Assembly (NCBI GenBank): GCA_026196875.1
Contig: JAPHTP010000115.1
Location: 28,166 to 92,165, forward strand
DNA: 64,000 nucleotides
DNA from: Kangiellaceae bacterium
GTDB lineage: Bacteria > Pseudomonadota > Gammaproteobacteria > Enterobacterales > Kangiellaceae
Direction of reading: 5' to 3'
Positions 41,368 through 50,469 of this stretch are shown here, piece after piece. How positions within the stretch are numbered: position 1 is the first letter of the stretch; each line of letters starts with the position of its first letter. Made by a program: the position numbers and the translations under genes. The notes beneath the pieces were generated by a model, which made no database searches, was not told the DNA's origin, and worked only from the letters and a program-made list of their open reading frames with translations.

Positions 41368-43047
41368 TTATTCCTCTAGCAAGGAAGCCGCGGTAGGAAT
41401 ATTTATTTGAAAACGTACACCTTTGATATCTAAAGGCTTTATTTTTAGGGTTGAGTGTCGTTTAGTAGTTTTGACAACAACTCTTAATATTGGAAGGTGG
41501 CTCTCATTAAAGATCAACCATTCTTGGTTGGGATTTTCCTCTCTTATATGTCTTTCAAAGGCTGAAGAATTATTATCCTTGTTGCTGATAGAAACAAAAG
41601 GAATATCTGATTGATAACTAGCTTCAGTCTCAAATGGAAGATTCGCATCGAGCCGAGCACGAGGGCGGTTTTCAGAAAAGTCCGACTCTATTGCAAGTTT
41701 CTTAATTTCGCCACTTGCGAGCTGAATTTTGAGCTCTATTTGCGAAGAAACTGAATCTACGTTTTCGACTTCAACTTTGCCCTGGTATCCGTCAATTATT
41801 TGCTTACTAAAGAAAAGTCCGAGGCCTTTGCCATGATGTTTCTGGTTGCGTCTGGTTGAGTAACCTAACTCAAAAATTTTATCAAGATCATCTTCGTTGA
41901 TATGAGGGCCTCTGTTGTAAACCGAGCAATTAATGTAATCTGCATCAGTACTATTTTCTAAACAGATCACCACTCGGTCGCTCGATTGTTTGAAAGGAGC
42001 TTTTGAACTGAAGAATTGGGCATTTTTGATCAAATTTTCGAGCAATAAAATAATATGATTGTGGTTGCCCAGCAGTTCTCCCGTAGCTTGAGCGTATACT
42101 GAAAATTGCTCATTGCTAAAATCAAATGCTTCTTCAAATACTTGGTGATTTATTCGCGATAGAGCAATTAAGTTACGGATTTCCTGGTCGTTGCTCAATA
42201 GAGAAAGTGTCAGCAGCAATGAAAGCTGCGGATGAAAAGTAGGAGAGGCTGGAATACTCTGGGTGATATCCATTTGTTTCTCAGCATCTAACTGCAATTG
42301 AAAATAATGTTCTTCGCGTTCGATTAATTGGTTACCAATGTGCAACGCCATATTGTCGGCAGTTGATAAATCAAGTAATGCCCAAAGATACTCCATTGCG
42401 TCAAGGGCATTTTGATATTGGGCTAGAGCATTAAGTGTTTGATTTGATAGCTTGCCTTCTTCATTACTACTTTGTTCTTCCTGTTCATAGATTGAGAGAA
42501 AGCGCTGCTGCTCAACGGCCTTTTTTAGGGCCGTGGTTACTTTGTCGTAGCTGATTACACCATTATGCCTTACTTCACTCGCAATGCCCTTAAAATGTAC
42601 AAATTTTTCGTCATACTCAATAAACTCCAGTAATTTATCGCTTATAAAACCTTTCAGTTTATCGGTCTGGCCGGAAAAGGTATTGGCTCTCGCTTGTTGT
42701 TTTGCTTTTTGCTTCCAAGCTAATTCTAGTTGATAATTTAATTGTTCAAATTGTCTTTTTATTTTTCTTTTATTTCGTTGGAATAGCTGAATATCCAAAA
42801 GATATAAAATGCCAAGAACGAAAATAATTTTGTAGCTGAGAGTGGGAGAGTTTAGCGCTTCTAAAATGCTGTAATGCTCCAGTAATGTTGCATCATTTAC
42901 TCCAACCAGCAGAAATATGGCGATAAGACTAGCGATAATGCTCAGCCATGGCGCGTAGAAAAAAGGAGGTAAATTTACGTAGGTTTGGCCAGATTCAAAA
43001 ACTCTTGAATCCGACTCTAAATTCTTATCTTCGATCATTTCACCCAT
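41368..43047 (-). CDS. Atypical membrane sensor histidine kinase
   Basis: A 559-residue protein with two N-terminal transmembrane helices (about 30-50 and 71-88), a long coiled-coil region (about 90-260), and a C-terminal HATPase domain (about 300-455). The N box (ENLIKNAQFF, Asn338/Asn342) and G2 box (GKGLGLFFSKQI, 406 onward) are clear. The G1 position reads YNRGPHINEDDLDKIFELG, so the usual DxGxG Asp is not obvious. His161 in SEVRHNGV is the best phosphoacceptor candidate. A C-terminal extension (455-559) is unrecognised. It overlaps the response-regulator gene by 13 nt and is thus translationally coupled to it. No extracellular sensor domain is visible. Confidence 0.85.
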   Translation of the reverse strand: MGEMIEDKNLESDSRVFESGQTYVNLPPFFYAPWLSIIASLIAIFLLVGVNDATLLEHYSILEALNSPTLSYKIIFVLGILYLLDIQLFQRNKRKIKRQFEQLNYQLELAWKQKAKQQARANTFSGQTDKLKGFISDKLLEFIEYDEKFVHFKGIASEVRHNGVISYDKVTTALKKAVEQQRFLSIYEQEEQSSNEEGKLSNQTLNALAQYQNALDAMEYLWALLDLSTADNMALHIGNQLIEREEHYFQLQLDAEKQMDITQSIPASPTFHPQLSLLLTLSLLSNDQEIRNLIALSRINHQVFEEAFDFSNEQFSVYAQATGELLGNHNHIILLLENLIKNAQFFSSKAPFKQSSDRVVICLENSTDADYINCSVYNRGPHINEDDLDKIFELGYSTRRNQKHHGKGLGLFFSKQIIDGYQGKVEVENVDSVSSQIELKIQLASGEIKKLAIESDFSENRPRARLDANLPFETEASYQSDIPFVSISNKDNNSSAFERHIREENPNQEWLIFNESHLPILRVVVKTTKRHSTLKIKPLDIKGVRFQINIPTAASLLEE

Positions 43048-43832
43048 TGATAAGCCCCTTCATCACCAAAGGTCACTATACCTTTCCCTGATTTACTACT
43101 TTCGATGAAGCTCTCAATCTGCTTGCGTTCGCAGGCTTGTTCAAATGAATGGCGTAGCGTCTTTATATGTTGTCGGTAATTGGCGTAGTTAAATTTGTCG
43201 GAATTAAGTTTATCTGCCATTTGATCGGTTGAAAGAGGACTGGGAGCAGCTTCAACCAGAAATTTCAATATCTTTCTAGGTGTTGGCGCCAAGGGGCGTT
43301 GCGCGTTACTAGGGTTCATTAGTCGTTCGCCATGCCAGTATACGTTCCAAGTTGTTAAATCTATGGTCAGATTACCACTTACAATTCGGTCTATGCTGGT
43401 AACTTGGCTTTCTGATTGCATTTGCTTATGCCTCAGTAGCGCCTTGATACGCCAGGTGAGCACCTGCTCGACATTTCTTTGGTGTTTGGCAATAAAGTCT
43501 TGAGCGCTTGATTCTTCAAATGCCTTTTGTTCAATACCGGTGCCGCTATGTTCTGACAGGTAGATGATCGGTACGTCGGGCCATTTTTGAGTAATTAGTT
43601 TCGAAATACTTAATCCCGCGTCGTCATTGCCATTCATATTGGCATCTAAGATTGCGATATCAGGTTTGTTGGTAGAGTGATTTATTGCGCGACTAGCCGA
43701 TTCTAGAAATTTATGCACTTCGACCTGGTTTTTAGGAGAAGAATCAGAATTATCAAACTCAAACGATTCGAGCACCGGTTTAAATTTGTCGATCCAGTGA
43801 AATTGATCTTCTACCCAAAAGATTCTGGCCAT
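43035..43832 (-). CDS. Response regulator, OmpR-like winged helix
   Basis: A 265-residue protein. The receiver domain (1-130) has Glu8-Asp9, the phosphoacceptor Asp63 (IAILDAN), Ser93 and Lys116. A winged-helix DNA-binding domain of OmpR type follows (about 155-265; TPRKILKFLVEAAPSPLSTDQMADKL and YRQHIKTLRHSFEQA). It is the first gene of the operon with the atypical kinase. It is divergent from the 44050 membrane-protein gene. Three 19-bp direct repeats in the intervening promoter are probable binding sites, which links this system to the membrane/VWA pair. Confidence 0.9.
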   Translation of the reverse strand: MARIFWVEDQFHWIDKFKPVLESFEFDNSDSSPKNQVEVHKFLESASRAINHSTNKPDIAILDANMNGNDDAGLSISKLITQKWPDVPIIYLSEHSGTGIEQKAFEESSAQDFIAKHQRNVEQVLTWRIKALLRHKQMQSESQVTSIDRIVSGNLTIDLTTWNVYWHGERLMNPSNAQRPLAPTPRKILKFLVEAAPSPLSTDQMADKLNSDKFNYANYRQHIKTLRHSFEQACERKQIESFIESSKSGKGIVTFGDEGAYQWVK

Positions 43833-43892
43833 TCAAAATTCCAATATTACTCGTAGTTTGTATTCATGATATCAACAAGTTAGACAGGATGC

Positions 43893-43949
43893 TTCAACTC
43901 AATCTGAATAATTTAACTCAGTTCAAATATTTTATCTCAAAGCTCGGGC
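43893..43949. promoter_or_regulatory. Three tandem 19-bp repeats, likely response-regulator sites
   Basis: TTCAACTCAA at 43893, TTTAACTCAG at 43912 and TTTATCTCAA at 43931 recur with an exact 19-bp period, with consensus TTtAaCTCAa. Two further ACTCAA copies lie at 43985 and 43992. They occupy the divergent promoter between the response-regulator gene and the 44050 gene. OmpR-type regulators bind direct repeats. Confidence 0.55.
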
Positions 43950-44049
43950 GTGTTTCTCACAGATTTTTCACCAGCGGCTTGCATACTCAAAACTCAATTA
44001 ATAGGCCGGTTTTTTTACTATGGAACCAGCATAAATATGGAGAGTAGCA

Positions 44050-45504
44050 ATGGCTAATGAACTATTAACGGTTTGGTCCGATAGTCCAGCAACTTCGCTG
44101 GTTATCTGGGCCGTTATCGCGATTATTATCTTTTATCTAGGGCGCAAACAAGCCCATCAACTATTCTGGACAACTGGGCATTCAATCTATGCAACCCTCA
44201 GAACTTGGGCGTTCGGATTATCAAAACTTGAAAAACGCCTGGTTCAACGGAATCGAGAAATCCTTCTCGCCAGCGGTGAAAAAGCCGCCGAGAAAGCAAT
44301 TGAACGAGAGTTTACTCGAATTAATAATATTGTGAAGCGAGACCTTTCCAAGTATCCGGCTTTGCACCGTCAAATATCTGAGTCGATAGAAAAAATAGAA
44401 GTCGACTACCAGAAGTCTACCCAAGTGGCGCCCTTGCCACCTGCGTGGGGAGAGGTGGTAGAAACTATCGCTAGTTTGCCGAGCAATGGTGATCCCACAG
44501 TAGTGAAGATCTTGTCGAATATTAAGAAGGCGGTTGATGAGTCTCATTCCCAAATTTTGAAGGCCTACAAAAAATCTTCTTCAGAAAGCCATCGATTACT
44601 TGCTGGTATGCAACCTAGTTGGCGTAATATCGACAATAAACTCACCCTGGTTAACGAGAAAATTAACGCTCTTGATCAGTGCTCGAAGAATATTGACCAA
44701 CAGATCGCCGATTATGCCGACATCCTACACAAAAAGGATTCGGCGGTAAGTGCATTAGGATCTTCAGCGTTAACGCAGTTTTTCATCTCTGGACTCGTTC
44801 TGGTAATTGCGGCGTTAGGCGGATTAATTAATTTTCAATTGATCGCCATGCCCATGTCAGAAATGGTCGGAGGTTCGAGTTACATTGGAGAAATGAAAAC
44901 TTCTGACATTGCTGCACTAGTAATCATATTAATCGAGATTGCAATGGGATTGTTTTTATTTGAGTCTCTGAGAATAACTAATCTATTTCCAATTATTGGA
45001 ACTATGGACGACAGAATGCGTCGTCGAATGATGATTGTAACTTTCGTTATTCTAACTATCTTGGCAACGATAGAAGCATCATTAGCTTACATGCGAGATT
45101 TATTAGCATTGGATAGAGAAGCATTACAACAGTCTCTAGTTAACACTGGTGCCGCAGGAGGCGTTGTTGAAGCACAATTTCGTTGGATACCTTCAATAGG
45201 TCAAATGATTATGGGCTTCATATTACCTTTTGCGTTGGCTTTTATCGCTATTCCATTAGAGAGCTTTATCCATTCTTTAAGAGTTGTAATTGGACTTATT
45301 GCTATCGGTTCAATTAGAGCCGTTCGCGTGTTGTTGAGAATGGTTGGTGGATTCTTTAAGCACCTAAGTAAAATGATGATTTATCTTTTTGATATATTCA
45401 TTATGTTGCCATTAAGTATTGAACAATTAGTTAAGAATTGGCAGAAGCGTAAGTCTGGATCTGAGTCAGATATCAAAGACACTTCACTTGAGAAGATTAA
45501 CTAA
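44050..45504 (+). CDS. Hypothetical multi-pass membrane protein with coiled coil
   Basis: I do not recognise this 484-residue protein. One helix at the N-terminus (about 13-30) is followed by a long, highly charged, helical region without hydrophobic stretches (about 55-235, coiled-coil-like). Four or five transmembrane helices follow (about 240-262, 282-303, 325-345, 375-398, and 403-425), with a basic C-terminal tail. It has no obvious enzymatic motif. It starts with a GGAG ribosome site and is followed after 33 nt by a VWA lipoprotein gene on the same strand. This arrangement suggests a membrane complex partnered by a VWA protein, regulated by the divergent two-component pair. Confidence 0.75.
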   Translation: MANELLTVWSDSPATSLVIWAVIAIIIFYLGRKQAHQLFWTTGHSIYATLRTWAFGLSKLEKRLVQRNREILLASGEKAAEKAIEREFTRINNIVKRDLSKYPALHRQISESIEKIEVDYQKSTQVAPLPPAWGEVVETIASLPSNGDPTVVKILSNIKKAVDESHSQILKAYKKSSSESHRLLAGMQPSWRNIDNKLTLVNEKINALDQCSKNIDQQIADYADILHKKDSAVSALGSSALTQFFISGLVLVIAALGGLINFQLIAMPMSEMVGGSSYIGEMKTSDIAALVIILIEIAMGLFLFESLRITNLFPIIGTMDDRMRRRMMIVTFVILTILATIEASLAYMRDLLALDREALQQSLVNTGAAGGVVEAQFRWIPSIGQMIMGFILPFALAFIAIPLESFIHSLRVVIGLIAIGSIRAVRVLLRMVGGFFKHLSKMMIYLFDIFIMLPLSIEQLVKNWQKRKSGSESDIKDTSLEKIN

Positions 45505-45537
45505 GTTAAGGCGAAAAATTAGAGTGAGGTGATGAAA

Positions 45538-46206
45538 ATGAAACAGTTAGTTAAATACATAGTGAGAATCAGTTTTACAGTAGGTATTTTGCTTATCGCT
45601 GGATGCAGTGGGAGTAAGCCAGATAATCGAGCGGTTTATTTGTTATTAGACACTTCTGGAACTTACACAGAAGAATTGCAGAAGGCTCAGGTAATTATTA
45701 ATTACTTATTGGCTACTTTAGACAGCGGAGATTCAATTGCAGTTGCAAGAATTGATAGTGGAAGCTTTAGTGAAAAAGATATTGTCGCTAAAGCCACTTT
45801 CGATTTAAGGCCGAGTACAGCGAATGATCAAAAGCGATTATTTAAGCAGCAAATCGATACTTTTGTAGCCAACGTCAAATACGGTAGCCGTAATACTGAT
45901 ATTACCGGAGGGGTAGTACAAGCTTCCGATTTTGTAAATGAAACTCAGGCTGGAGATAAATACGTTTTGATATTTTCAGATTTAGAAGAAGATTTACAAA
46001 AGGGGCACGTAAGAGATTTCCCTATCGATGTTCAAGGAATTAACGTGGTTGCTCTAAATGTTACAAAATTACGTAGCGATAACGTTGATCCTCGCGACTA
46101 CAAGAAACGTTTGCTGGCATGGCAAGACCGAGTCGAAAAAGGCGGTGGTCAGTGGCGGGTGCTTAACGACCTAGAACGATTGGAACGGCTCATCAGTTAT
46201 CAATAG
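45538..46206 (+). CDS. VWA-domain lipoprotein
   Basis: About 222 residues when started at the ATG at 45538, which has the GAGGTG ribosome site at a proper distance (upstream in-frame starts exist at 45529 and 45532). A signal peptide with lipobox LIAGC precedes a von Willebrand factor A domain (about 30-190). The metal-ion-dependent adhesion site is DTSGT (DxSxS-like), with Thr in SRNTDITGG and Asp in FSDLEED. It lies 33 nt after the multi-pass membrane gene, and a terminator follows at 46233. VWA domains bind proteins through a divalent cation; partner probably the membrane protein. Probably anchored in the envelope. Confidence 0.85.
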   Translation: MKQLVKYIVRISFTVGILLIAGCSGSKPDNRAVYLLLDTSGTYTEELQKAQVIINYLLATLDSGDSIAVARIDSGSFSEKDIVAKATFDLRPSTANDQKRLFKQQIDTFVANVKYGSRNTDITGGVVQASDFVNETQAGDKYVLIFSDLEEDLQKGHVRDFPIDVQGINVVALNVTKLRSDNVDPRDYKKRLLAWQDRVEKGGGQWRVLNDLERLERLISYQ

Positions 46207-46232
46207 CTTAAATATGATCCTAAACTTTTTTT

Positions 46233-46259
46233 AGCCGGTTAAAATAGCCGGCTTTTTTC
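46233..46259 (+). terminator. Intrinsic terminator after VWA gene
   Basis: AGCCGG and CCGGCT form a 6-bp GC stem with a nine-base loop, followed by a run of six T residues. Ends the 44050-46206 transcript. Confidence 0.9.
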
Positions 46260-46372
46260 TATTTGATTAAGTCATTCACATCTTTTCTTACGTTTTACTT
46301 CTTCTAATGATTAACCAAATCATTAGAATGGAGTATCCGACTTGGTTCTATGGTTATTAAAAGGAGATAATA

Positions 46373-46696
46373 ATGAAAATTTTCTATTCAGTTATTGGCT
46401 TAGCACTGTTATTTGCTTCTAACATGGCGACTGCTAAAGAGCATTCTTATAATAAAGTTGCTAAGGCACATCCCACTTCAAAGCTTTCAAAGACATTAGT
46501 CGAAAATGCTAAGATGCAAGGAGAGTGTTTAGTTGGTCTTAAAGAATTAAACTATCGGAAAAAGGAAAAGTTTGATCCGGTTGCAGAATGGAGTAGTTAT
46601 CGTTCAATCTCTTTACTCGAGCAATACTCACCATGTGAAGTATTAATTATGATGGAAGTCGCACAGAAAAAAATTAAGCTGCAACAGAATCCGTGA
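46373..46696 (+). CDS. Hypothetical small secreted protein
   Basis: A 107-residue protein with a signal peptide (about 1-21, ending ATA-K), a strong ribosome site (AAGGAG), and a mature Lys-rich helical domain with two cysteines (QGECLVG and YSPCEVL) that could form a disulfide. I do not recognise it. It is separated from the VWA gene by a terminator, so it is probably an independent unit; convergent to the thioredoxin-like gene. Confidence 0.65.
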   Translation: MKIFYSVIGLALLFASNMATAKEHSYNKVAKAHPTSKLSKTLVENAKMQGECLVGLKELNYRKKEKFDPVAEWSSYRSISLLEQYSPCEVLIMMEVAQKKIKLQQNP

Positions 46697-46724
46697 TTTT
46701 GTTTAATTTTTAATTCGAATATAC

Positions 46725-47282
46725 TTAACCGGCCCATTTAATATTACAACCAATACTTGCTTTTTGGTTGGTGTTTATGGGGCGGTCGTGAACTAAGTTT
46801 TCGATTGCATCAATAAGGTCGGTTCCTGTTACTGGAAGGTTATTACCTGGTCTTGAATCGTCAAATTGTCCGCGATAAGCACAGGCAAGATTTTTGTCGA
46901 ATAAGAAAAAGTCCGGCGTACACGCAGCTTGGTAGGCTTTAGCTATTTGTTGTGTCTCGTCGAAAAGATATGGAAAGGTAAAGCCCAGGTTTTTGGATTT
47001 TTTAGCCATTTCTTCAGGACTGTCTTGAGGGTGACTTATAGGGCTATTGGCACTAATGGCAATTATACCGATTTCTGATTCATGGTATTGGTCTCCCATA
47101 CGCTTCAATGCCTGTTCAATATGAATTACATAGGGGCAATGATTGCAAATGAACATAACCAATGTACCTTTTGAGCCTTTTAACTGACTTAGCGATTTCA
47201 TTTCGTTTGATACCACATCAATCAAGTTGAAGTCAGGAGCAATTGTGCCTAGCGGCATCATATTGGAAGGAGTCAGTGCCAT
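46725..47282 (-). CDS. Thioredoxin-like (redoxin/AhpC-TSA) protein
   Basis: About 185 residues from the ATG at 47282, which is preceded by GAGGAG at good spacing; an in-frame ATG at 47297 overlaps that ribosome site and is rejected. The thioredoxin fold is clear: APDFNLIDVVSNEMKSLSQLKGSKGTLVMFICNHCPYVIHIEQAL with a CNHC active-site pair. ACTPDFFLFDK and the C-terminal GQFDDSRPGN are typical of this thioredoxin-family subgroup. It has no signal peptide, so it is a cytoplasmic thiol oxidoreductase or peroxidase-like protein. Partner unknown. Confidence 0.9.
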   Translation of the reverse strand: MALTPSNMMPLGTIAPDFNLIDVVSNEMKSLSQLKGSKGTLVMFICNHCPYVIHIEQALKRMGDQYHESEIGIIAISANSPISHPQDSPEEMAKKSKNLGFTFPYLFDETQQIAKAYQAACTPDFFLFDKNLACAYRGQFDDSRPGNNLPVTGTDLIDAIENLVHDRPINTNQKASIGCNIKWAG

Positions 47283-47581
47283 TAAAAATCTCCTCATATG
47301 TTGGAGTAGGCTATTAACTATAGAGCTTCGCTCAGTAATTAACCATAGCCTCGGGTTTCAATTGAGTATTTCAAGTTTTCAGGCCATTAAATCAACTGAT
47401 TACGCGCTTTTCAAGATAGCTTTTATATTTATTTAGTTTTAAGGTACGTTTTGTACTCGAAATAAGTTTTCCCTTATGTCAAACTGCCTGCGTTTTTAAA
47501 TGAATTTTGAGTATTTGGAACCCTAAAGTTAATTTTCAACTCGGGCTTCAGATCAGCAAGTTTTACTTTCGGGATTAATAT

Positions 47582-49549
47582 ATGAATAAAGACTTAAACA
47601 AAACAACTCAAACAAATGCTATTAATAATTCAAGCAACTTATTCTCCTTAAAACTCATGACAGCTGTTGTGGCGGGAGCGCTATTGATAGCAAGTTGCGG
47701 AGGAGACAAAGAAGCAAGTCGATCTTCCGAGGAAGCAAGTAACGCGCAGTCTTTGCCGATTATGCAAGAATCATCGAAAGTTGATTCGGCTGTTAATGTC
47801 TCTTCTCTGGATTCGTTATACCAGCAAGCCAGTATTGCCTTGTTCAAGGCACGAGCGCTTTCCGCGACGGCCTACGGATTGGATGCCAAAGATGCAGGCG
47901 GAGATTACTCGACAAAAATTGAACTTTATGATGCTGGTACAGAGTTAGAAATGCGTAAGGAACTCTTGGCTTTGTCCAAGAAGATTGCAGAGTTTGATGC
48001 TGAGCAAGCATCGTCAGTAGAAAAAGAAAATCAAAAAGTTATGGCAAGTCTGGTTCGTTATTTTGCCGGACACCCTAAGTTTAATATCGGCTATATTGAT
48101 GTATGGATGGGATTGTCTCCGTTTGTAGTTAATCAAATAAATGGTCCGCTTATCGATGTTCCGCGATACTTGCAAAATGATCATCGAGTGACCAACGAGA
48201 AAGAAGCGAAAGACTATATTGAGCGTTTGGCCAAGTTTGATCAAATGGTAGCAAGTATTACCCAAAAGTTGGAAGCCGATGTTGCACAAGGTTGGATAGC
48301 GCCTAAGGTCGTTTTAAAAGGCGCAACTAATTTTCTAGAAGGTTTTATCAAAGCCAAACCTGAAGAGCATATGCTAGTTACTGCGCTTAGGGACAAATTA
48401 GCTAATGTTGAGTCAATTAGTACTGACGCAAAAAAGCAACTGGTTGAAGATGCAGTTAGAACTGTTTCTGAAGTTATCTATCCGTCGTATCAAGCGATGT
48501 TAGAAAGAACAAAGTCTTTAATGGATAAAGCGCCGACTGATTCGGGTATCTGGGCGCAACCGAATGGAGAAGAGTATTACCAAGACGCAATTTTACAATT
48601 GGGTGATAGTAAAAAAAGTGCCGAGCAAATTCACCAAATTGGGATTGAAGAAGTCGCACGAATTTCTAAGCAGATGGATTCCATACTTAAAGCGCAAGGT
48701 TATAAAGAAGGAACTGTTGGCGAGCGAATGATAAAGTTAAGCGAGGAGCCTCGCTTTTTGTATCCTGATTCGGACGAGGGTCGTAAACAACTACTAAATG
48801 ACCTCAATGGTTACATTGCGGAAATCAATGACAAAATGGCGCCTTTATTTAAGACTAAGCCGCCTTATGATGTTGAGGTCCGTGCGTTCCCAGTGGAGAT
48901 CCAGGACGGCGCTGCCGGTGGTCAGTATACTTCTCCTTCTTTAGATGGCAGTAAACCTGGGGTTTACTGGATCAATCTTAGAGATATGAAAGCTAATCCT
49001 AAGTTTTCATTGAAAACTCTAACCTATCATGAGGCTAACCCAGGACACCACTGGCAAGTGGCGTTAAATCTTGCGCAAGATGACCTTCCATTCTTACGAA
49101 GAATTGCGCCTTACAACGCGTACATCGAAGGATGGGCTTTGTACTCAGAACTAGTTGCAGCTGAATTAGGAATGTATGAAAACGATCCGTTTAGTGATCT
49201 TGGGCGCTTACAAGCAGAGTTATTCCGCGCGGTTCGTCTAGTTGTTGATACTGGGCTACACTATAAGCGCTGGACGCGAGAACAAGCAATTGAGTATATG
49301 GCAGCCAAAACCGGTTCTGCAGAATCAGATGTGGTTGCAGAAATTGAACGATACATGGCTTGGCCAGGCCAAGCGCTAGGATATAAATTGGGCATGATCA
49401 AAATCCTTGATTTGAGAGATTCTGCGAAAAGCAAATTAGGAGATAAATTTGATCTAGCTGAATTTCACGATTTAGTGTTGTTAGGCGGTGCTGTACCGAT
49501 GAATGTCCTTGAGCAAAAAGTTAATTCTTGGATAGCGTCAAAAGGATAG
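47582..49549 (+). CDS. DUF885 lipoprotein (putative metallopeptidase)
   Basis: A 655-residue protein. A lipobox (LLIASCGG) lies after a long N-terminal segment (about residues 26-40), so it is a membrane-anchored lipoprotein. DUF885 proteins are distantly related to M3/M32-like zinc metallopeptidases; the HEANPGHH sequence here (TYHEANPGHHWQVAL) gives a His/Glu zinc site. The C-terminal YIEGWALYSELVAAELGMY and GQALGYKLGMIKI are conserved family blocks. Probable peptidase in the periplasm. Monocistronic, with a terminator following. Confidence 0.9.
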   Translation: MNKDLNKTTQTNAINNSSNLFSLKLMTAVVAGALLIASCGGDKEASRSSEEASNAQSLPIMQESSKVDSAVNVSSLDSLYQQASIALFKARALSATAYGLDAKDAGGDYSTKIELYDAGTELEMRKELLALSKKIAEFDAEQASSVEKENQKVMASLVRYFAGHPKFNIGYIDVWMGLSPFVVNQINGPLIDVPRYLQNDHRVTNEKEAKDYIERLAKFDQMVASITQKLEADVAQGWIAPKVVLKGATNFLEGFIKAKPEEHMLVTALRDKLANVESISTDAKKQLVEDAVRTVSEVIYPSYQAMLERTKSLMDKAPTDSGIWAQPNGEEYYQDAILQLGDSKKSAEQIHQIGIEEVARISKQMDSILKAQGYKEGTVGERMIKLSEEPRFLYPDSDEGRKQLLNDLNGYIAEINDKMAPLFKTKPPYDVEVRAFPVEIQDGAAGGQYTSPSLDGSKPGVYWINLRDMKANPKFSLKTLTYHEANPGHHWQVALNLAQDDLPFLRRIAPYNAYIEGWALYSELVAAELGMYENDPFSDLGRLQAELFRAVRLVVDTGLHYKRWTREQAIEYMAAKTGSAESDVVAEIERYMAWPGQALGYKLGMIKILDLRDSAKSKLGDKFDLAEFHDLVLLGGAVPMNVLEQKVNSWIASKG

Positions 49550-49579
49550 GGCAAAAAATAAGAAAATCTAAATTTAGAT

Positions 49580-49607
49580 AAAAGCCTCGCTTTAGTGGGG
49601 CTTTTTT
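49580..49607. terminator. Terminator between convergent genes
   Basis: AAAAGCCTC and GGGGCTTTT form an imperfect stem around TTTAGT with a T-run. It ends the DUF885 transcript and may serve the opposite gene. Confidence 0.8.
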
Positions 49608-49614
49608 AGGACTG

Positions 49615-50469
49615 TTAATTTTGTTCGGCAATATTTTTGAGTTCTTCTTTGTCTAGATATATTCCGATGTAATTGATTTTGCTTCCTCCGATATCCGTTA
49701 CTTTCTTTATTTTCAGCCACTGTGAAAATTCTTCTCCATTTTTTCTGTGATTGGTGATTTCTCCAGACCAACTACCGGTTTCGCTGATCGACTTCCACAT
49801 ACTGCCATAATAGTTTTTGTCATGCTTTCCCGAGCGTAGTAAGTTTCCGGGATCTTTACCCATCACTTCATCTATTGTGTAGCCGCTACACTTTAGGAAA
49901 GCTGGATTGGCATAAATAATCTGCTTGTGCGCATTGGTCACAATCACGCTTTCATCGATTGCGTTAATAATTGATTCATTTAGATTAAGCTGGATTTTGT
50001 TACGTGTTCTTTCGAGCTCACCCGAAATTAATCCCGAAAATATTTTGAACAGGGAGCTAACTTCGTCACTATTATCTATTTTCCCATTATACAGGGCAAC
50101 GATAATTCCGTGGACAATGCCATCACTATCAACAAGAGGAGCCCCAACATAACTATTCACTTCCATAGCAATAAGAAGATAGTCTTCAGGATATTGCAAC
50201 TGAACATTTCCGTTGAACAAACAGATATTGTTTTTGCTTACATCGGCACAAGGTGTGTTTTTTAACTCGTAACTAAAATTATCAAGTATATTTCCTTGAT
50301 TGACATAAATGACACTTGTCGCAGTCGTATATTCGCTGTCTACAGTCGCAATAAAAAGATGTTCTGCTTCAATTGTTTCTGCCAATGTTGGAACAAGACT
50401 AGCAAATAATTTTTCTCCTCTTGAAGAGGATAAACTGGATACAATCTGAGTGACTTTATCTTGAATCAT
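49615..50469 (-). CDS. GAF-PAS sensor protein without output domain
   Basis: A 284-residue protein with an N-terminal GAF-like domain (about 15-150) and a C-terminal PAS domain plus PAC (about 165-275; VIVTNAHKQIIYANPAFLKCSGYTIDEVMGKDPGNLLRSGKHD and the ITNHRKNGEEFSQWLKI segment). Such modules normally precede GGDEF, EAL or kinase domains, but the reading frame ends shortly after the PAS domain and none follows before the DUF885 gene. GATTCAAGATAAA is duplicated around the start codon (50455-50467 and 50476-50488) with a 21-bp period that keeps frame. It may be a stand-alone sensor, a truncated protein or a partner of another protein. Confidence 0.8.
   Translation of the reverse strand: MIQDKVTQIVSSLSSSRGEKLFASLVPTLAETIEAEHLFIATVDSEYTTATSVIYVNQGNILDNFSYELKNTPCADVSKNNICLFNGNVQLQYPEDYLLIAMEVNSYVGAPLVDSDGIVHGIIVALYNGKIDNSDEVSSLFKIFSGLISGELERTRNKIQLNLNESIINAIDESVIVTNAHKQIIYANPAFLKCSGYTIDEVMGKDPGNLLRSGKHDKNYYGSMWKSISETGSWSGEITNHRKNGEEFSQWLKIKKVTDIGGSKINYIGIYLDKEELKNIAEQN

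Noticed and set aside
41368..46206. Proteobacterial dedicated sortase system
   Set aside because: The locus also has a two-component pair and a VWA protein, but no sortase or LPxTG-type gene is present.
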